Shown here: positions 1 to 52,999 of the stretch, one piece after another | Layout of the letters: every line of letters begins with the position of its first letter | Position numbering within the stretch: the stretch's first letter is position 1 | NCBI RefSeq assembly: GCF_024679245.1 | Contig: NC_090174.1 | Coordinates: 46,498,188 to 46,562,187 of the forward strand | Direction of reading: 5' to 3' | DNA from: Pseudorasbora parva | Lineage: Eukaryota > Chordata > Actinopteri > Cypriniformes > Gobionidae | DNA length: 64,000 bases | Program-made: the position numbers and the translations under genes | Notes under the pieces: model-generated | What the model was told of the DNA's origin: nothing | Seen by the model: only the letters and a program-made list of their open reading frames with translations | Databases searched by the model: none

Positions 1-1496
1 AACTAGCCACTCAAAAATGTCAAAAGCATGCTCAACTATTCTAAACATCTGAATATATGCCTGGAAATATGGCACTTCTCCATCATTTGATGAAGTACTG
101 CAGACATGGTAAAAGGAATATATATATTACATATATATTCCATTTAATAAAAAAAATTTCTATATATATATATATATATATATAAAATTCCATTTAATGC
201 AACATGAATTGCTCCAAGCAAACCGTACCATTTTTTTGTGATTAAAAAGGAGATATTATTGGCAATGATACAGAGAAGGTTAGTGCAGGTTTTTGCTCTC
301 AAATATAACATGCAAAAAAGGCACACCTGTTAAATGAATTTGTAGATGTTTTTTGCATGCTGTATTTGAGTGCAAAAACCTGCTCTAACCTGCTGTGCAT
401 ATGAGAATACTTTATAAATCATTTCACTTTCTAATCATAATTTTTCAATCCTCAAATACAGATTCAAACGGTTATGAATCAGTGTATTGATTCATGATTC
501 GGATCACCAATGTCACGTGATTTCAGCAGTTTGGCAGTTTGACAAGCGATCCGAATCATGAATCAATATTTGAGGATTGAAAACCAAACCGTAAGAAAAG
601 ACAATGCTGAATAAAGTCGTCTTTTTTATGATTTTTGGACCAAAATGTATTTTCGATGCTTCAAGAGATTCTAACTAACTAACTAATGTCATATATGGAC
701 ATAAGTCATATATGAAGTGGATTATCCTTCACCTGAAGTGTTTGTCTTTTCATCCTGAAATGCCAGGCAAATGTGGAATCGCAATAATTAGGAAACACAG
801 TTTCCACAAATCCCTTCACTCAATTGGGATGTTCTCTCCTATTCTGCACAACAAGGGCAGTGACTGTAACATCAAGCTTATGCAGTATTAAAGACATTTA
901 TACCGATTTCATCAGGCTCCGAAAATTCTTCAAAAAGAACACAAACAATGGTCTTATCACCTGCCATATTTGCAAATCTTACATCATCAGAACAGTGTGT
1001 TCAACGCACCACCATTTCTGTAAAAAAAAAAAAAATGTTTGGCGGGGCTGAACACAGTCTTGCTTGACTTGTGAGAACAAACCTCATTGGTTTTTGCGGA
1101 AGCTCAAACGTGCTGCTGAACACACAAGAATAAACCTCATTGGTTGAGCTTCTTTTTGTCATAACTGACGTGTGCATTTTTGAATTTTTATATGTGAATA
1201 TAAGCCTGAATCTGTTCAGTGTATAAAGTAAACGTATCTCTTCAGAGAATGTGGACTAAACCACTCGATACATATGGATTCGTTTTACGATCTCTTTATG
1301 AACCTGTCAATGGAGGGACAGAAATCGCTCAGGTATTATTAAAAATATCTCAATTTGTGTTCCGGAGATGAACGAAAGTTTGGAGCGGTGAGTAATAAAT
1401 GACAAAAATATACAGTGGTCTGCAACAGGCGGGCTAAAATTGCTTCATTAGGCATCTACTATTAAAAAGGTCCAAAGGGCATAACTACACAATTAC
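1..1496. other. arhgap20 intron 14 (partial)
   Basis: I see no exon here. It holds a short (TA)n run at about 158-184. At about 500-690 there is a diverged copy of a dispersed repeat also present at 31180-31400; both share a stretch starting acaatgctgaataaagtcgt. The rest is unremarkable AT-rich sequence. Confidence 0.5.
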
Positions 1497-42345
<40,849 letters not shown>

Positions 42346-42402
42346 CCATCTCTCTCAATCATCCTCAGCAATGCTCCTCTAAATCTTCTCATTCGCGAAA
42401 AA

Positions 42403-43499
42403 CTAAACAAACAAAAACAATACGGAAAACATGCATTGAATCCAACAAATGAAAGGCGCTTGAAATGTCTTCAGATTATATATGTATATATATGTATATA
42501 TTTGTTTTTCATAAAATCATAAATAAATCATAAATGGGGTTGACTTTATCATCCAGATGAGAAGTTGTCTGAAACCTGGTGTGAGGAACTTTACCCACCC
42601 AACCCATCTCATGTCCCCCCACAACTTTTTCTTTTCTCTTTAATTTTCATTACTGTCCTCTTCCTTTCACCCTCCCTCCTTGGCAAAGCTTTCTAATGTC
42701 TTTCCCTGTTTCTCTCTCTCTTCCCCCCCCCCCTCTCTCTTTCATTTCCCTCACACACATTCTTTCAGTCTCACTCTCTAAATATGGACATGGAGGTTTA
42801 GTCATGTTCCACATTCACTGAAGTTCCAAGGCCCCCCACTGGATATTACCGTCATTACAGAAGATATTAAATTTAAGTGCAGCTTTGCAATCTTTTAAAC
42901 AGCTTTGCAATCTTTTAAAGTATTTTTAAACAGCTCATGATGCCCAAGTTACCAATCTAGATTCACGCTAAATATTCATTGTAGAACTAATGGCCACATC
43001 TCAAATGCAGTTTCACGGTTCATGGCCTAGTTGGTGAACAAATCCCAGCAAACAGCAGCTAAAGTAGATAAAAGTTAATAAAATAATAGAAAATAATATC
43101 CACCAAAAAAACATTTCTAAAGTTTCTGTGGGTCATAAGACCTGCAGATGTAACTCTGCCCACTGATGCAACAAAGTTGCCTGATCATGTCTGAGTCACA
43201 CAGCAGGCTTTTATCAGGTTTCCTCCATCTTCTCACTTTTCCCCTCACAAGATACAGCTCTTTATCTGCTTATGTATGAATGGATGGAAATATATTTTTT
43301 TAAAAATCTATATTTATTTAATAGTTGTTTTTTGTGTTGAATTTCATAAGTCTCTGGATCTAATTGATTTGCCTTATGTGATTTGAAGACATCATTTATA
43401 AAGACATATAAAGATAAAGACATATAAAGATTTATAAAGATAATTTGTCACTGCATTAGTGGCCCAAAGTAGTACTTGAAATGACACTTTGAAATGTAA
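42403..43499. other. Upstream intron/flank of arhgap20, no gene seen
   Basis: A pyrimidine-rich stretch at about 42600-42770 on the plus strand is a purine tract on the transcribed strand. No exon or promoter element could be supported. Confidence 0.4.
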
Positions 43500-43770
43500 T
43501 TGATCATTGATCATCTGATACAACTAACACAAAGTGGCACATAATTGTAAAGTGAAAAGAAAATGATAAATGGTGTCAAAATAAATTTACAAATAAATAT
43601 CTTAAAAGTGCGCTGTGCATTTGTATTCAGCTCCCTTTACTTTGATACCCCTAACTAAAATCAAGTGGAACTAATTGCCTTCAGAAGTCACCTAATTAGT
43701 AAATAGAGTTCACCTGTGTGTAGTTTAATCTCAGTATAAATACAGCTGTTCTGAGAAGCCCTCAGAGGTT

Positions 43771-45413
43771 ACAGGCCTATAGCTCTTACTTTAAATGTAT
43801 GTAAATTAATGGAAAGGATGGTAAAAGGCCGAATGACATATTTATTTGAAAAAAGAGGAATATTAAATCCTCTTCAATCTCATGTCAATCTTGAGTACCT
43901 ATAGAGTAGTAATGCATCCTTCATATCTCCTAAAGGTCTTTAGTTTTCTTATTTTTATAAAAGAAATGTGTGACGTCCACGGTGACGTCCTCAAGCGTGG
44001 AAAAAACCCATGGCTATCGATCTCAGCTAATAGATATATGATCCAGAATCAGATTCGGAGGCTGAAATAAATTGAACAGGAGAAACAGCAACAGCAGGAC
44101 GTCCTTCTCTGTGGTATGGACTGTATTTAGTGGCCTGTCAACATTTGTGTGTGTTTACTCGCAGTTTATGAGGACATGATTCAGTTTATGAACTATTGTA
44201 TGTGACTAAACCTTAGCAGTAGCAAGCAAAACGGTTTTGCACGTCAGACTAGTGTAACGTTATACATAGAACAACAATGGAGTAACCGTTAGCGCATTTG
44301 AATGACGAAGCACGCGATCGTGTCGTTTACTGATGTTTACTCACCCGACGATAGCCAACAGCACAGACATTTGAAGCAGTTTTACTCACCGACTGCTTCC
44401 AAAGCAGGACTGAACCTTTATCGCTGGGACCGCTCCGTTAAAAACACACTTCTTTGGTATGATTTGGTGAAGTCCTGTGCCAGCAGTGACTGTGGAAATC
44501 CACTTTTGCGACGCGACTGAAGCGATGTTGTGAAACTTCCCGTCATTTCTGAGTTCAAATCAGTTCAAATGCAGCGCTGCCTTCCCGGAATGCTGTGCTG
44601 AAGCGATGAAGTCGCTTGATGTCACCCATAGGAATAAAGTGGAGCGCGGCGCGGACTATAACGACATAAGTGTTCACGGACGACTGGATCTGCAGCTGAG
44701 CGAGTGTTTATGGGCGTGCATTTCCTCTCTCGCTCTAGTCACGCGCGCGCGCACCCTATCGGGAGAAGAGCCCGTACGGCCCATACAAGGACCTTCCGCT
44801 CTATTAACGTCCCATACTCGAAAACAAACTCTCCGAAACAACCCCCCCCCCCCCCCCCCCTTTAACTAAATATCAAAGTGGTTTTAGAAAAGAAAGAGGA
44901 ACAATGGACCCAGTTGTATGTTTGGAAAATGAAATTAGAAAAGCTCAGGCAAATAAAGAATCAGTAATTGCAGAATTTTTCGATGTTGAGAAAGCATATG
45001 ACATGATGTGGAGGGAGGGACTTTTAATAAAACTGAGACTGATGAATATAGGTGGAAGAATTTACAGATGGATTAAAGATTTTTTGGTGCACCGAAGTAT
45101 ACAGGTGAAAATTGGCAATGAATTTTCAAACAGATATGAGATAGAAAATGGAACTCCACAAGGGAGTGTCATAAGTCCATTGTTTTTTTCCATAATGATT
45201 AATGATGTTTTTAATAAGGTTCAGCAAGATGTAGGTCGATCTCTTTTTGCTGATGATGGAGCTCTATGGAAAAGGGGAAGAAACATTTGTTATATTAATG
45301 GACGGATTCAAGATGAAATTAAAAAGGTAGAAGAATGGGCATATAATTGGGGATTTCAATTTTCAGTAGATAAGACTAAGTACATTTTTCTAGGAAAAGA
45401 ATTATACCAGAAA
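43771..45413 (+). pseudogene. LINE reverse transcriptase, interrupted
   Basis: The first part before the insertion reads LMERMVKGRMTYLFEKRG. The second part begins KYQSGFRKERGTMDPV and contains FFDVEKAYDMMW, NGTPQGSVISP and SLFADDGALW (the catalytic ADD box), then VDKTKYIFLG. Removing the insert together with one TTAA joins the frame across the junction. A stop at 45414 and later frameshifts end the frame. Confidence 0.8.
43867..44861. mobile_element. TTAA-flanked element, copy B
   Basis: It is bounded by TTAA at 43863-43866 and 44862-44865, inside the LINE reverse transcriptase. Its left 80 bp (tcaatctcatgtcaatcttg onward) and the 44735-44835 segment are inverted matches to copy A at 12670-13085. 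The right end is a 19-C run (44842-44860). The left terminal G-run end has been lost. A 72-codon open frame at 44302-44520 is unassigned. Confidence 0.78.
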
Positions 45414-45496
45414 TAAACTTGAAGATGTACGGGGAGGTCCTTAGATAGAGTTAGTGTTTTTACATTTTTAGGTATATATTTTGATACAAATCTTAC

Positions 45497-46520
45497 ATGG
45501 GTGGATCATGTCAGAAGGTATTAAACATCATGAGATGTGTAAGTGGAGTGTCATGGGGAGCAGGTTTTTCATTATTAAAAACTATTAATGTAGCAATGAT
45601 TAGATCTGTGTTTGATTATGGCAGTATGGTATATTGTTCAGCTTCAAAATCCCTGTTGGAAAAACTGGATAAAATACAGTCCCAAGCTATGAGACTATTG
45701 TTGTGGATCGGTAAAAACGACACCCATTCCTTCTTTACAAGTACTAACAGAAGAGATTCCTTCGGAAATGAGAAGGAAACAATTAATGGTCAATTACTGG
45801 GCTAACCTTAAAGGACATAAAGAGGATCATCCTACAAAAATGGTTTTAAATAATTGTTGGGAACAAAATAAGTTGTGTAGGAAAAGTTTTGGATGGTGTA
45901 GTAAAGTGTATGTAGAAGAGATGGAAGTAAATGAGCTTAAAATGAGTCAAACAGTGGTGATTCCTGAAAATGAACCGTGGAGCTATTCAACTCCCCATGT
46001 AAATTTACATTTGTTGGAAATAAAAAAATAAAAAACAAAGTAGACATGTCTTCAGCTTTCTCTCTACATCTTGGAAAAAAATATTCCCAATTCTTACAGA
46101 TATTTACAGATGGTTCAAAAGATCCAGAGCCCGAGATAACTGGAGTTGCTTTTTTAGATCCAGAATGGGAAATGAGTTGTACAAAACGAACATCAAATCA
46201 TTTGGCAGTCTATACTGTTGAAATGATAGCAATACTTTTGTCCTTAAAGTGGGTAGAAGATAATAAACCTGGAAAAATTTTAATTTGTTCAGATTCACTC
46301 ACTGTGTTAAAGAGTCTAAGGTCCTTTCAATCCAGTCATCAAGATATTCTTTATAATATTTTACAGATATATTCAAGATTGGCTCAGAATGATCAATTAG
46401 TCAGTTTTATTTGGGTTCCATCACACATAGGCATAAAGGGAAATGAGAATGTAGATAAGTTAGCAAAACAAGCTTCAAAACAAGAGAGAAAAAATAGAAT
46501 TACAAATTCCTCTTAGCAAG
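45497..46520 (+). pseudogene. LINE C-terminal region with RNase H domain
   Basis: After the RT it continues with IRSVFDYGSMVYCSASKSL and IQSQAMRLL. The RNase H domain (about 46096-46480) has IFTDGSKD, VEMIAILLSLKW, ICSDSLTVLKSL and HIGIKGNENVDKLAKQA, so the D-E-D-D active-site set is still present. Frameshifts separate the pieces. RNase H after RT is typical of the I clade. Confidence 0.8.
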
Positions 46521-47099
46521 TCCGAAATTATGTTTTTAATATGGAAAAAGGTTATTGCAGAATGGCAAATAAAGTGGGACAACAATGAAAAGGGAAGATT
46601 TCTCTATAATATAATTAACAAAGTAAGTAAAAAAATAAGACATTGTGGTAATACATGGAAAGAAGAGGTGGTATATAATAGAATATTGTTGGGACATTCC
46701 AATCTAATAGTACACTCAGAATATGAGGTAAGCATCCAAATGGTCTATTTGAAGAATGCAAAGTAGAAGAAACAGTAACTCATGCAATTTTTGAACGTAT
46801 GAGATATGATGAAGAAAGGAATAGTATGATAGTTGAAATAAAGAAGAATGGAGTTCAGGAGATACATTTTAAATCTATATTAGAATTGACAAGAAAAATG
46901 AATAGTAAAATGTTTTTAGAATTTCTTAAAAGGACGGGTTTAATAAATAGAATATAATGCTCTGTTCCACACTCTAGAGCAGAAGGTGGCGGTAATGCAC
47001 CTAAGTAAGCTGGTTGCCAGCCGCCAATCAAAAAAACAAAAAGAAGAAGAAGAAGAAGAAGAAGAAGAAGAAGAAGAAGAAGAAGCCCTAGGAGGTTTG

Positions 47100-47830
47100 T
47101 TAGAGAATATTAATGAACAAACAGCATCATGAAGACCATAGGACACACTAGACAGGTCAGGGATAAAGTTGTGGAGAAGTTTAAAGCAGGGTTAGGTTAT
47201 AAATCAATATCATACGCCTTGAACATCTCACAAAGTACTGTGCAATCCATCATCTGAAAATGGAAAGAGTATGGCACCTGAAACCAACTGAAAACCTACC
47301 AAGACATGGCCATCTAACTAAACTGACAGGCCGTGCATGGAGATCATTAATCAAAGAAGCAGTCAAGAGGCCCATGGTAACTCTGGAGGAGCTGCAGAGA
47401 TCCACATCTCAGGTGGGAGAATCTGTCCACAAGACAACTATTAGTTGTGCACTGTACATATCTGCCCTCTATGGAAGAGTGGCAAGAAAACCATTGTTGA
47501 AAGAAAGCCATAAGAAGTCCTGTTTGCAGTTTGCTGCAAGCCTTGTGGGAGAGACAGCAAACATGTGGAAGTAGGGGCTCTGGACAGATGAGACCGAAAT
47601 TAAACGTTTTGGCCTAAATGCAAAACGCTCTGTGTAAAGGGAAACATTACACAGCACATCACCCTGAACACACCATCCCCACCGTGATGGTGGCAGCATC
47701 ATGCTGTGGAGATGCTTTTCTTCAGCAGGGACAGGGAAGCTGTTCAGAGTTGATGGGAAGATAGAGATGGAGATGGATGTAGCCAAATACAGGGCAATCT
47801 TAGATAAAAATGTCACTCTATAAATGTGCA
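47100..47830 (+). pseudogene. Tc1-like transposase, decayed
   Basis: The plus frame around 47260-47574 reads PRHGHLTKLTGRAWRSLIKE, then VTLEELQRSTSQVGESVHKT and LYGRVARKPLLKESHKKSCL, classic Tc1 motifs. Upstream is the HTH region and downstream a broken catalytic part (DETEIKRFGLNAKRS-like, VMVAASCCGD-like). Several frameshifts and stops. Confidence 0.85.
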
Positions 47831-48329
47831 AAGCAGATAGAGACGTACCCCAAAAGACTTGCAGCTGTAATTGCAGTAAAAGGTGGTTCTACAAAGTATT
47901 GATTTAGGGGGGCTGAATACAAATGCACGGCACATTTTTCAGATATTTATTTGTAAAAATGTTTGGACATCATTTATCATTTTCCTTCCACTTCACAATT
48001 TATGTGCCACTTATCACAAAAAAGTGTCAAAATGTGGAAAAGGTCAGTGGATATAAATACATATATATACAGTGCAAAATCATTTATTAAGTTATTAAAT
48101 GTATTAAACCAACACAAAGTGGCACATAATTGTTTTTTCTCTGGTTTTGACATAAAAAAGTAAACGGACTAAAAAAAAACAGAACGCCAGTAAGGGAGTT
48201 TACATGCAGAGCAAAACTGAGTGATAGGGAAACATGGTGAAGTAACATGCTGTGCTAATAACTTTTTTTCTTTAATTTAAGAGCTTTACCCAAAAAAGTG
48301 TAATATATTTTTTGTACTCAGTGTGTGCG

Positions 48330-48639
<310 letters not shown>

Positions 48640-49256
48640 GTTAGGCATCTCTGTAAAGCATAAAGTCTTTGTAAGTGTGCAAGGACCTCTTCTTTCTACT
48701 TTCCTTGCAGTATTATAAAGTACAGCTTTGGACATTAAAGTCATGCAGAAGAGGCTGATGAAAACACTTGCTTAAGGCGCCTGCTGAAGAAACAGTCAAC
48801 TTCTCCTTTAAGACAAACCGAACATCAGAACTTCCCCTTTAAGAGACGGGCCACAACTTTAGCCAGTTGAGTGTTGAAATGATGATTGCACACACATCTG
48901 ATTATTTACAGAGATAGACAACTCACCCACCCTGCACACGGCCACAAGTATACACTCAGACACAAACATATGCATACACATCCTAACAATGAGCCAGAGA
49001 TTTTATGATTAACAAGCAAACACAACTTTAGAGAACAGTGTTTAAATATCATCTAAAAACATGGCCAACTACACAAACACATAGACACTTAAGGACATAA
49101 GTTGTGCACATTCATGCACAAACATGACCAGACTGGGGACACACACACCCACACACAATAATACAACAGGTGTATATACGGTAGCAAAATAAATATCATG
49201 AATACATTCAGAATAGATGATTATTTTTATATTTGATGCTTTGACATGATCATAAG

Positions 49257-49366
<110 letters not shown>

Positions 49367-50070
49367 TGTGATATGAGTGTATGTGAGTCATCATGACTGG
49401 TGTGGTTAGAGCACTTTGCTGATCTATATCTGCATCTAGTCACACTGAAAAACTGCAGTAAAGATCTGATCCAAAGAACCAAAACCAGCACAAACTAGGC
49501 CCAAATGCCTCAATACCAAGCATCTGAATAAATATATACATTAAAATAACTCCTTTCCCTCTTTTTCTAATGCCTTGTTCTGCTATTTTGACAGTTTTGC
49601 TAATCTGCTATTTTGGCAACTGCATGACAAACAGAAAAACCAGAAAAGAGGTGTCTCTTCGAAGGAAGCATCTATTTCTTTAGTTGTGAAGGTGTAACAG
49701 AAGTTTCACTCTCTCGTTCTTTCTCAAACACACTCTGTGAGAATCAGGCCTGAAATGTTGCTGCTCTCAGCCAAAGTGTGGAGGGTGGAGGCTGCTGAGC
49801 GGCCATGATTTTAAGTCATAGATCACTGAACACAGAACACAGGCTTAATGAGGAACAGTGAAAAAAGACTTTCATATACTGTTCCAATCCATCTCCATAG
49901 ACAAAATGTAGGGTATCTATGAGTCACACCGCACACATTTGCATAGTTGTTTCTCCATTAGCTGTTGTTCTTAGCATTTGATTCATGTCCTCTAAATCTC
50001 ACCATATAAATGCAACTGCACATTAACATGGTTTTCGTCCTCCTGACACACACTTTACATGCATGTTCTA

Positions 50071-50141
50071 TTCTGGGAAGAATTATGTTGTTGAGAACAT
50101 GAATTACATGCAAGTTTTCAACAACATAATTTTTCCCAGAA
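50071..50141 (+). repeat. Pre-miRNA-sized hairpin (24-bp stem)
   Basis: The arm ttctgggaagaattatgttg-ttga pairs with 50118-50141 over 24 positions, with a single G:T wobble and a 23-nt loop. No known microRNA seed was recognised. Confidence 0.7.
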
Positions 50142-50469
50142 CTGCATTACCATAATTACCCCCCTTTGTAGTCTCATCAATTGCAGATGACCCTGAGCAG
50201 CTACACTTTAAGATGTACACGTCCACCATAGCCAGAGCTGTTACTCATATAACAGGAAAAAAAATAATTTTGTGCCAAAGGAGTTGGCTGTACAACATAT
50301 AACCTTAGTGGGGCCACCTCATCAATACGAGACAGTGGCTTCACCAACTAGATCCACCACTGTTAAAGAACAGTTGCTCAACATACGCCATATAATCCAG
50401 TACATTATACACTGACAGACAGTCCTTACAGTCTTGTACTTTACAGCAACAACAGGAAAATTAGGAAAC

Positions 50470-50516
50470 TTACATGCCTAACCTACTGTAACATATACAG
50501 TAGGTTAGGCATGTAA
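50470..50516 (+). repeat. Perfect 21-bp palindrome with 5-nt loop
   Basis: Arms 50470-50490 and 50496-50516 are exact inverted copies (ttacatgcctaacctactgt plus a) around acata. Confidence 0.9.
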
Positions 50517-50855
50517 ACCTAAACACTTTAAAACCTCACTTGGAGTGTTTACCAACGAGCCCCAACTTTCGGAGACCCCTGAAATATGCTAAAATAAATG
50601 ACAAGCATCTCTGTTTTGGCACTGTTCTTTTCATTGCAAGCAGCATCTATCTGGCAATGGAGATTTGCAAGCTTTTGTCTCAGCTGTGAGGCAGAATCTC
50701 AAGCTGTCCTCGTACCACCCATGCTGCATGCGGTGTGGTGAGTCATCTACATATGAAAAACATTTTTTAAAAAAAACACTGACTTCACAAAATGCTAATA
50801 AAATTGTACAGTCAAACTCATCACTGAGGACTCTCAAAGGTACACTTTTGCCTGC

Positions 50856-51585
50856 ACTGTAAAAAATTATTTAGAAAAAAAGTTACCTGGTTGCCTTAAA
50901 ATTTTGAGTTCATTGTAATTAAAATTTTGAGTTAATACAATGAACATTTTTGGAGATTCGACAACCTTTATTAAAATATTATTAAAAGATTTTGTAAGCA
51001 TATTGGGTAATTGTGTGTGTTTTATTTCTGATGACTCAGTGAAACATGCCAAATAGTGCCATGCCTTTGTCTCCTCCAGGCTGGATTACTGTAATGCACT
51101 CCTCATCGGGATCTCTGGCAAAAGCATCCAGAGGTTGCAATACATCCAAAACAGCGCTGCCAGAATCCTGATGAGGGTGCGCAAGCATGAACATATCACC
51201 CCTATCCTGAAATCTCTTCACTGGCTACCCGTCCGGTTGAGAATTGAATACAAAGTTTCACTCCTCACCCATCAGTGTATTCACGGACATGCCCCCCTTT
51301 ACCTACAGGAACTTATCACCTATCCGACTTCTTCACGCACCCTTCGTTCGGCAAACACAAACACCCTCCAAGTTCCGAGAACAAAACTTTGCAGCATGGG
51401 TGGTAGGGCCTTTTCATCGGCAGCTCCGAGGCTGTGGAATGCCCTGCCGGACTACCTGAGGGCCCCACAGACTATTGATGTTTTTAAACGAAACCTTAAA
51501 ACATATCTTTTTACACAAGCTTTCGAATAAATGTGTTTTATAGGTTTTATTGTGTTATATGTATATATATATATATATGTATGTG

Positions 51586-51632
<47 letters not shown>

Positions 51633-51960
51633 ATATATATATATATATATATATTATTTTTATTTTTTAATTTATTTTATTTTTATTTTTATTTTTAAAA
51701 GTGGCTATTTACTACCACTTGGTGTTTTGTAGCACTTTGAGATTGTAAAAATGTAAAGTGCTTTACAAATAAAATTCATTATTATTATTATTATTATTAT
51801 TTTCATGATTTATCACATTTTTTATGTGGTTCAGATACCAAAATATTTCGAGTTTCTATTTATTGAACAAATTTCCTTCATTGTATCAACTCAAATTTTT
51901 AAGTTCAATAAACATAACATTTTAAGGCAACCAGGTTAACAATTATCAACAATTGTGTAC
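50856..51960. mobile_element. TIR element carrying an L2/Rex1-type LINE fragment
   Basis: The left end (gttacctggttgccttaaaa and ttgagttcattgta region) and the right end (ttttaaggcaaccaggttaa) are inverted copies. A third copy of the same end is at 63895-64000. The interior from about 51050 is a LINE 3' fragment. Confidence 0.6.
51050..51790 (+). pseudogene. LINE C-terminal fragment, L2/Rex1-like
   Basis: The plus frame reads RLDYCNALLIGISGKSIQRL, then ILKSLHWLPVRLRIEYKVSL and [20 protein letters not shown], the conserved C-terminus of CR1/L2-group LINEs. It ends at a natural TAA after [11 protein letters not shown]. The 3' end ttgtaaaaatgtaaagtgct leads to an (ATT)n tail at about 51780-51801. 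A (TA)n tract lies at about 51563-51652. Confidence 0.8.
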
Positions 51961-52249
51961 TCCTTAAGGGTCCATATTAGTATGTTAAATCACTTATATG
52001 CACTCATAAAGTAGTATGCATGCTTAATGTATTAAGTTAAAAGTACTCATATGCACTAATGCTACTATAAATTCTTAGGTTGTATGTAAATTACAAATGT
52101 GTATTGGTGATACTGGCTCACTGAAAAACTACTGTATTATCCCTAAAAATAAAATCTTTCCACATTTGTTCTGACAATGTTCTTAACTGGACAAAACAAA
52201 TGACAAATGGATAAGTAAAATGAGTTAGTTCATTATTCATGTACATCTA

Positions 52250-52520
52250 ATGCTGAAAAAAAACCCAGCATAAACCAGCATGATTTCCCTGATGAATTCC
52301 CTGATATCTATGCTGGCCCACCACTATACCAGCTCTAACCTGCAAACAGCGTGGACCATCAGGCAATTCATGCTGGTTTATGCATGTTAAAGCTGGTATA
52401 GATATATGCTGTTCTCACATAGACATGCTGTTCCTAAAGCAAAACTGAGCCTGCAGCTGGTCCAACTCCTGGTCCCAGCATGCAAAACATAATGTATGCT
52501 GGAAATATTGGATTTTTCAG
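52250..52520. repeat. CCAGCA/TGCTGG-rich foldback repeat
   Basis: Repeated short motifs ccagcataaaccagcatg, atgctggcccac and atgctggtttatgcatg occur in both orientations. This pattern is known from small fish DNA repeats. Confidence 0.5.
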
Positions 52521-52599
52521 TAGGGTCTGCAAACCCACTCAAAAGCAACTGGGCTTTTAATAACACTTAAAGTAACTTACCGTATACATATTACTGGAA

Positions 52600-52995
52600 C
52601 AACCTATATGCCTTTCTCAGGGACACAACCAGGGTTTTAAATATCTTTCACTCATTGGACCTGGATGCTTAGACACTTTGATGCACATGCTCTGGGACTG
52701 TCTTGACATGCAAAAATTCTGGGATATGGTGCTTGACGTGCTGTACAAGGCTTCTAGGGTTCGTTTTTCCCAAAGTCCATTTTATTGGTGAATGACAACT
52801 CTCAATGAGAAGGTATACGTAAATTTTGGCTAGCAGCCATTACGGCTGAAAAGAAGCTAATTGTTCAACGTTGGAAACCTCCCCACAAACTTTCTTCTAC
52901 ACATTGGCTGCATTCTCTGCAGGAGATACTATATCTGGAACAGTCATCTGAGCAGTCTAACCACGCTAAACCTATGTCTTTGTCTTGGTGAAAAT
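52600..52995 (+). pseudogene. L1-like LINE C-terminal remnant
   Basis: Plus-strand frames read LMHMLWDCLDMQKFWDMVLD, then WLAAITAEKKLIVQRWKPPH and THWLHSLQEILYLEQSSEQ. The HMLW-C...FW motif and KKLIVQRWK are typical of the C-terminus of fish L1-group ORF2. Broken by stops and frameshifts. Confidence 0.6.
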
Positions 52996-52999
52996 ATTG

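Larger units (their letters stand above)
43771..47082 (+). mobile_element. I-type non-LTR retrotransposon, 5'-truncated
   Basis: It carries RT and RNase H coding remnants, a 3' end ggttgccagccgccaatc and a (GAA)n tail at 47036-47084. It is flanked by aagccctcagaggtt (43756-43770) and aagccctaggaggtt (47083-47097), a 15-bp target duplication with two differences, inside the Tc1-like element. A TTAA element interrupts it at 43867-44861. Confidence 0.8.
43500..48060 (+). mobile_element. Tc1-like transposon carrying a nested LINE
   Basis: The left end 43533-43640 and right end about 47905-48012 are inverted copies, sharing aaaatgataaatg, acaaataaatat and tgcatttgtattcagc. The body appears as 43640-43770 and 47083-47905, separated by the LINE. 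Element limits are approximate because the outermost bases are decayed. Confidence 0.75.

Noticed and set aside
43500..43760. Possible separate gene from the open frames around 43.9-44.9 kb
   Set aside because: They fall in the TTAA element copy B and the LINE; both are repeat-derived.
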